Of a DNA stretch of 51,703 nt, positions 48,200 to 51,703 are shown in pieces. This stretch comes from Sulfoacidibacillus ferrooxidans (GTDB lineage Bacteria > Bacillota > Bacilli > Alicyclobacillales > SLC66). The translations under genes were made by a program, and so were the position numbers. A model generated the notes under the pieces. That model saw nothing but the letters and a program-made list of their open reading frames with translations. It was not told where the DNA came from and made no database searches. The number at the start of each line of letters is the position of its first letter. Positions within the stretch are counted from its first letter, which is position 1. Where the stretch lies: positions 1 through 51,703 of the forward strand of contig NZ_JALBUF010000012.1 of assembly GCF_022606465.1 (NCBI RefSeq), in the 5' to 3' direction.

Positions 48200-49858
48200 A
48201 TGAGTAATCAGTTTTCTAACGAACATCGTTATTCCATGTATGAATATTTGCAGTCCACTTTATTGGATGTATTGGTCATTGGTGGGGGAATTACAGGTGC
48301 TGGCATTCTCCTCGATGGACAGATGCGAGGAATGAAGGTCGGACTCGTTGAAATGCAAGACTTTGCTGCAGGTACGTCAAGTAGGTCTACAAAATTAGTT
48401 CATGGTGGATTGCGCTATTTGAAGCAATTGGATATTGGTCTGGTTGCTGAAGTAGGGAAAGAAAGGGCAATTGTCTACGAGAATGCCCCTCATGTAACGA
48501 CACCGCTTTGGATGCTTTTACCTATTATCGAACATGGCAGTTATGGCAAATTTACCAGTTCTATTGGAATCTATCTGTACGATCGCCTTGCAAAGGTGAA
48601 GCGTGGTGAGCGACGTAAGATGCTTTCTGCTTCACAAGCTCTAGAGAAGGAACCATTACTTCGCAAAGACAATTTGAAGGGGGCAGGGTATTATGTTGAA
48701 TACAGAACGGATGATGCAAGGCTTACGTTAGAAATTATTAAAAAAGCAGTAGATCAAGGTGCGGTAGCGGTTAATTATACGAAGGTGGATTCATTGCTTT
48801 ATGAAAATGGGATGATTATTGGAGCTAAAGTTGTCAATCTGTTAAATGGAGAGTTATTCTCTATTCGGGCTAAGCACGTGATTAACGCAACGGGTCCGTG
48901 GGTAGATGAGTTGCGGGATATCGATCATTCAAAACAGGGTAAAACGCTACATTTGACAAAAGGTGTACATCTTGTTATTGATGGAACTCGGTTTCCTTTA
49001 CAGAATCCCGTATATTTTGACGTGCAGGATGGACGAATGATTTTTGCTATACCTCGTGATGGGAAAACGTATGTTGGTACAACAGATACGGACTATCATG
49101 GCGATGTAAAGAATCCTAGGGTGAGCCAACAAGATGTCGATTATCTCATTACATGTGTCAACTTTATGTTCCCAAGTGTCGAATTATCTAGGAAAGATAT
49201 TGAAAGCTTTTGGGCTGGTGTTCGTCCTTTGATTCAAGAAGAAGGAAAAAGTGCATCTGAAATATCTCGCAAAGATGAAATTTTTCTTTCTAAAAGTGGT
49301 TTGATTACCATTGCGGGTGGTAAGTTAACGGGATATCGAGTCATGGCGGATAAAGCTGTTACTCATGTCGCTCATGCTTTGAAACATGAGGAACATATAG
49401 AATTTCCCCCGTGCACAACAGATAAGATATCATTATCGGGTGGCGAATTTAAGGACTCTGATGAATTGAGTGTATTTGTTGAGGACATGTGTACAAAAAG
49501 TGCTGACTTTGGATTATCTATAGTTGAAGCGCGTAAACTTGCTCATCGGTACGGAAAGAATATGGAGCGATTATATGCCATTCTTGAAAGCATGAATGAG
49601 GAATGGAAACGGAGTCGACTATCAGCCGAAGTATTTGCATCCTTACAGTATGGAATGCAATCTGAAATGGTAGTTACACCCTCGGATTTTTTCATTCGTC
49701 GAACTGGGGCCATGTTTTTTGATGTTGCATGGGTAAGTAAGTGGAAAGATTTGGTGATTGCTTATATGCAACAAACTTTAGGATGGTCAGATAAACAAAC
49801 AGAAATTTATGATAAAGAATTAGAAGAACAGTTACGTGAGGCAACAGAAGTTTTGTAG
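48200..49858 (+). CDS. glpD: Aerobic glycerol-3-phosphate dehydrogenase
   Basis: GlpD is an FAD enzyme at the membrane that oxidises glycerol-3-phosphate to dihydroxyacetone phosphate and passes electrons to menaquinone. The 552-residue protein has the FAD-binding motif VIGGGITGAGILLD (about 26-39). The KLVHGGLRYLKQLD motif, the IPRDGKTYVGTTDTDYHG segment and a C-terminal helical domain follow. AAGGAG lies 9 bases before ATG. It works directly after GlpK, and its leader carries the attenuator-like hairpin. Confidence 0.96.
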   Translation: MSNQFSNEHRYSMYEYLQSTLLDVLVIGGGITGAGILLDGQMRGMKVGLVEMQDFAAGTSSRSTKLVHGGLRYLKQLDIGLVAEVGKERAIVYENAPHVTTPLWMLLPIIEHGSYGKFTSSIGIYLYDRLAKVKRGERRKMLSASQALEKEPLLRKDNLKGAGYYVEYRTDDARLTLEIIKKAVDQGAVAVNYTKVDSLLYENGMIIGAKVVNLLNGELFSIRAKHVINATGPWVDELRDIDHSKQGKTLHLTKGVHLVIDGTRFPLQNPVYFDVQDGRMIFAIPRDGKTYVGTTDTDYHGDVKNPRVSQQDVDYLITCVNFMFPSVELSRKDIESFWAGVRPLIQEEGKSASEISRKDEIFLSKSGLITIAGGKLTGYRVMADKAVTHVAHALKHEEHIEFPPCTTDKISLSGGEFKDSDELSVFVEDMCTKSADFGLSIVEARKLAHRYGKNMERLYAILESMNEEWKRSRLSAEVFASLQYGMQSEMVVTPSDFFIRRTGAMFFDVAWVSKWKDLVIAYMQQTLGWSDKQTEIYDKELEEQLREATEVL

Positions 49859-49962
49859 TATAGATATATGGTGATTGGGTACCTTGGAATGACTTTGGGA
49901 ATCTAAATGACCATACTTTATCTTTTGCTTAGTTGAATGAAATACGTTTGGAGGAATATCTG

Positions 49963-50520
49963 ATGGAAATTACGCAAAAAATGATCCCTGCTACTAATCG
50001 AATCTCAGATATTGAATCGCTTGTACACAATCATTTTGAATATATGATTATGTTGCAAATTCATATATCGCAGCTTACTTATGTGGTTGACTTTGTGCAT
50101 CGACACAAGAAGAAAATTTTATTGCATGCAGATTTGATACAAGGGCTAAAAGCTGATGAAGCTGGTGCGCAGTACCTTTGTCAAGATATTAAACCAGATG
50201 GACTCATCTCTACTCATGCGCAAGTAATCACAACGGCTAAAAAAAGAGGACTACTTGCTGTACAGAGAATTTTTCTTATTGATAGTCATTCATTAGAAAC
50301 GAGTTATCGTGTCATTCAATCTGCGCATCCAGATTATATAGAAGTCCTCCCAGGCATTATGCCAAGTGTGATAAGAGATGTATGCACACAAACCAAACTG
50401 CCTGTATTTGCAGGAGGATTTTTACATACGACAACTGATGTGAAGGCGGCATTAGCTGCTGGCGCCTCTTCAGTTACGACATCAGATAAAACCTTGTGGT
50501 CACTTCAACGGGAACTGTAG
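49963..50520 (+). CDS. glpP: Glycerol-responsive antiterminator GlpP
   Basis: GlpP binds glycerol-3-phosphate and leader mRNA and prevents termination upstream of glp genes. The 185-residue length matches the family. It has the HADLIQGLKADEAGAQYLCQ segment (as HADLIQGL and DEAGAQYL), DGLISTHAQVI, and the TIM-barrel-like end LPVFAGGFLHTTTDVKAALAAGASSVTTSD. ATG 49963 has GGAGG 8 bases upstream. Its place after glpD suggests feedback within the cluster. Confidence 0.93.
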   Translation: MEITQKMIPATNRISDIESLVHNHFEYMIMLQIHISQLTYVVDFVHRHKKKILLHADLIQGLKADEAGAQYLCQDIKPDGLISTHAQVITTAKKRGLLAVQRIFLIDSHSLETSYRVIQSAHPDYIEVLPGIMPSVIRDVCTQTKLPVFAGGFLHTTTDVKAALAAGASSVTTSDKTLWSLQREL

Positions 50521-50531
50521 TTATTGCATGC

Positions 50532-50981
50532 TTATTTCTTGAAAAATCGATATTCTACTGGTAATGGACTCGGTCTTTGCGAAGCAGTAAATCCCTCTCT
50601 TGTAAATGCACTAACCGCTTCGCCATGAGCATGTATCAGGGCTACAACGTTATCATCGGAACTTAACTCCTCTACTTGAACACCATTCGTTAAGAGTGTG
50701 ACTGTCATATCAATAGCCTCTCTTTGAGCAAAAATCTCGACGAAAGCTGGATCCCAAAAGCGAAGACCGATATTTTCTTGCAATCGTTTATGCATGGCAG
50801 GAACATGGTCGTGCAGTAGTGACACAATTACAGGGTCTTCTGACGTTGTTATCGTGCGTATGCCATTTGGCAAAGAAGTGACTTCGCGGTGAATTTTTTC
50901 GTGTTCTCGCAATAAAGTGTGGAATATATCTTGATCATGCTTGTGACGTTGCATTTTAAAAAAGTGTTCATGATCCATCAT
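50532..50981 (-). CDS. Protein with exact 60-residue internal duplication and two HxH motifs, unknown function
   Basis: The 149-residue soluble protein contains two copies of one unit in register: residues 28-63 and 88-123. Shared positions are Glu28/Glu88, Asn39-Gly40/Asn99-Gly100, Ser47/Ser107, Val53/Val113 and the motif H57-D-H59/H117-A-H119. The N-terminus is also His-rich (DHEHFFK, RHKHDQD). The pattern suggests metal or heme binding, which is inference. I recall similar sequences in other bacteria, without an assigned function. AGGAGG lies 12 bases before ATG 50981; ATG 50978 is also possible. It converges on glpP, 11 bases away. Confidence 0.75.
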   Translation of the reverse strand: MMDHEHFFKMQRHKHDQDIFHTLLREHEKIHREVTSLPNGIRTITTSEDPVIVSLLHDHVPAMHKRLQENIGLRFWDPAFVEIFAQREAIDMTVTLLTNGVQVEELSSDDNVVALIHAHGEAVSAFTREGFTASQRPSPLPVEYRFFKK

Positions 50982-51071
50982 AGCGGTTTGTGTCCTCCTA
51001 TAAATGCTAAGTGTAATTAGTCTTAATAAGTATTCATGTTATTCTCGTTTGTAGTTTGTAGGGAGGTCCAT

Positions 51072-51221
51072 TTGGACTATCTTTTTGATGAAAGTCTGTC
51101 TCTTTACTTAGAGATCTATAGCGTACTGATTGTATTTATGAAAGATAGCAAATTGACCTACTTTGTTTGTCCACACGAAAGCAACCCGATACGCATTAAC
51201 TATACATATAGTTATACTTAA
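51072..51221 (+). CDS. Possible small protein, 49 residues
   Basis: A frame opening at TTG 51072 has a perfect ribosome site (GGGAGG) 5 bases upstream and runs to TAA at 51219-51221. The product is acidic at its N-terminus, then hydrophobic (LEIYSVLIVF), then polar. There is no recognised family. The rest of the 50982-51252 gap shows nothing else that I can support. Confidence 0.35.
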   Translation: MDYLFDESLSLYLEIYSVLIVFMKDSKLTYFVCPHESNPIRINYTYSYT

Positions 51222-51252
51222 TATTCTGATGTCTTGATTAAAAGAAGGATAG

Positions 51253-51510
51253 ATGATGAACATGCCATTTGACCGATCACCACGTTCTATTGATATAGGT
51301 GATATCATCACTGTTTACACAACAGGTATAGGCCCAGGAAGTCAAGGTTTTACGGGAGTTATTTTGCAATCTGATGATCATTATCTCTATCTCGGTCTAT
51401 TTCCACCAGGTACACCACCCGTTCAATCAGGAACACGCAATCCTAAATCAGTTGTTGCTATGGCTATTATCCCTTTTCGTCATATTACAACGCTTATCCA
51501 TCGCGCGTAG
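51253..51510 (+). CDS. Hypothetical protein, 85 residues
   Basis: This small soluble protein looks like a small beta barrel: a conserved-looking IDIGDIITVYTTGIG strand, a Gly/Pro-rich loop (LFPPGTPPVQSG) and a basic end. AAGGAT lies 4 bases before ATG 51253 (7 before ATG 51256), which is acceptable. It is the last gene before the next rRNA promoter. I do not recognise a family. Confidence 0.6.
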   Translation: MMNMPFDRSPRSIDIGDIITVYTTGIGPGSQGFTGVILQSDDHYLYLGLFPPGTPPVQSGTRNPKSVVAMAIIPFRHITTLIHRA

Positions 51511-51610
51511 TAGTACGAAACTTTGAATTCTTTTGGCTAAGTGAATAAATACGGAATTACCTGCGTTATATATAGAATAATTCGCAATGTATTTACTTTA
51601 AGGTAAGGCT

Positions 51611-51640
51611 TTGACATGGGTAAAACGACTGTGTTATATT
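51611..51640 (+). promoter_or_regulatory. rRNA operon promoter
   Basis: TTGACA (51611-51616) and TATATT (51635-51640) are 18 bases apart, and the downstream sequence is a typical GC-containing rRNA leader. Confidence 0.85.
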
Positions 51641-51647
51641 ACTACCT

Positions 51648-51703
51648 GTCGCCACGAACGGCGGCGCGAAGAAGGCAAGCAAGTGGATCCTTGAAAACTA
51701 AAT
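51648..51703 (+). other. rRNA operon leader, 16S not reached
   Basis: The last 56 bases include GGATCCTTGAAAACTAAA, a stretch common just upstream of 16S genes in Bacillales. The window ends before the 16S sequence itself. With the 5S end at position 1, this shows that the window lies between two rrn operons. Confidence 0.75.

Overview
This window reads as chromosomal DNA from an endospore-forming Bacilli/Bacillales member. It is AT-leaning and has Shine-Dalgarno-rich gene starts with frequent TTG and GTG initiation. SpoIVA and a SleB-YpeB germination pair are present. So are the Bacillales regulators TRAP (mtrB), CcpA, GlpP and a T-box. From general resemblance I would guess the Alicyclobacillaceae, but the sequence alone does not prove the genus. 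The window starts inside the 3' end of a 5S rRNA and stops in the leader of the next rRNA operon, just before 16S, so it is an interval between two rrn operons. I see no insertion sequence, prophage, CRISPR array or integrase.

Layout. (1) 0-4.6 kb: the end of the rrn operon, a serine-biosynthesis operon on the minus strand (class V aminotransferase then serA) behind a T-box, and a divergent sirtuin. (2) 4.7-9.7 kb: leucyl aminopeptidase, PrsW-type protease, DUF2797 and DUF1450 proteins, several small unknown genes, and a trypsin-like protease with no membrane anchor. (3) 9.8-14.7 kb: a ykkC-class riboswitch, probably the ppGpp subtype, ahead of a glutamate synthase large subunit. (4) 14.7-25.8 kb: methyltransferase, folE, a metallophosphoesterase (probably starting at ATT), SprT-like protein, UvrD-like helicase in an overlapping operon with ccpA, a MecA-family adaptor, M20 hydrolase, ddl and glutamate dehydrogenase. 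(5) 25.9-39.8 kb: a block very like Bacillus subtilis sleB-ypeB-ypfA-cmk-plsC-ypfD-der-gpsA-spoIVA, with plsY and a gcvH-lipM pair in it. (6) 40-46.3 kb: acyl-CoA synthetase, tRNA-Pro, then mtrB-hepS-menG-hepT-ndk-cheR. (7) 46.4-50.5 kb: tRNA-Gly and glycerol catabolism (glpK, glpD, glpP) with an attenuator-like hairpin before glpD. (8) 50.5-51.7 kb: small unknown genes and the promoter of the next rrn operon.

How it fits together. Nitrogen and amino-acid flow is prominent: serine synthesis under tRNA sensing, glutamate synthase under a probable alarmone-sensing RNA, glutamate dehydrogenase and aminopeptidase. Carbon control is represented by CcpA and the GlpP-glp module. Envelope and lipid genes (plsC, plsY, gpsA, ddl) and menaquinone genes (hepS, menG, hepT) sit beside sporulation and germination genes in conserved synteny. 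Most of the window is ordinary housekeeping DNA. The points I would look at again are the riboswitch-gltB unit, the likely ATT start codon, the divergent sirtuin, and a 149-residue protein with an exact 60-residue internal duplication carrying HxH motifs. I did not find a convincing new multi-gene system.
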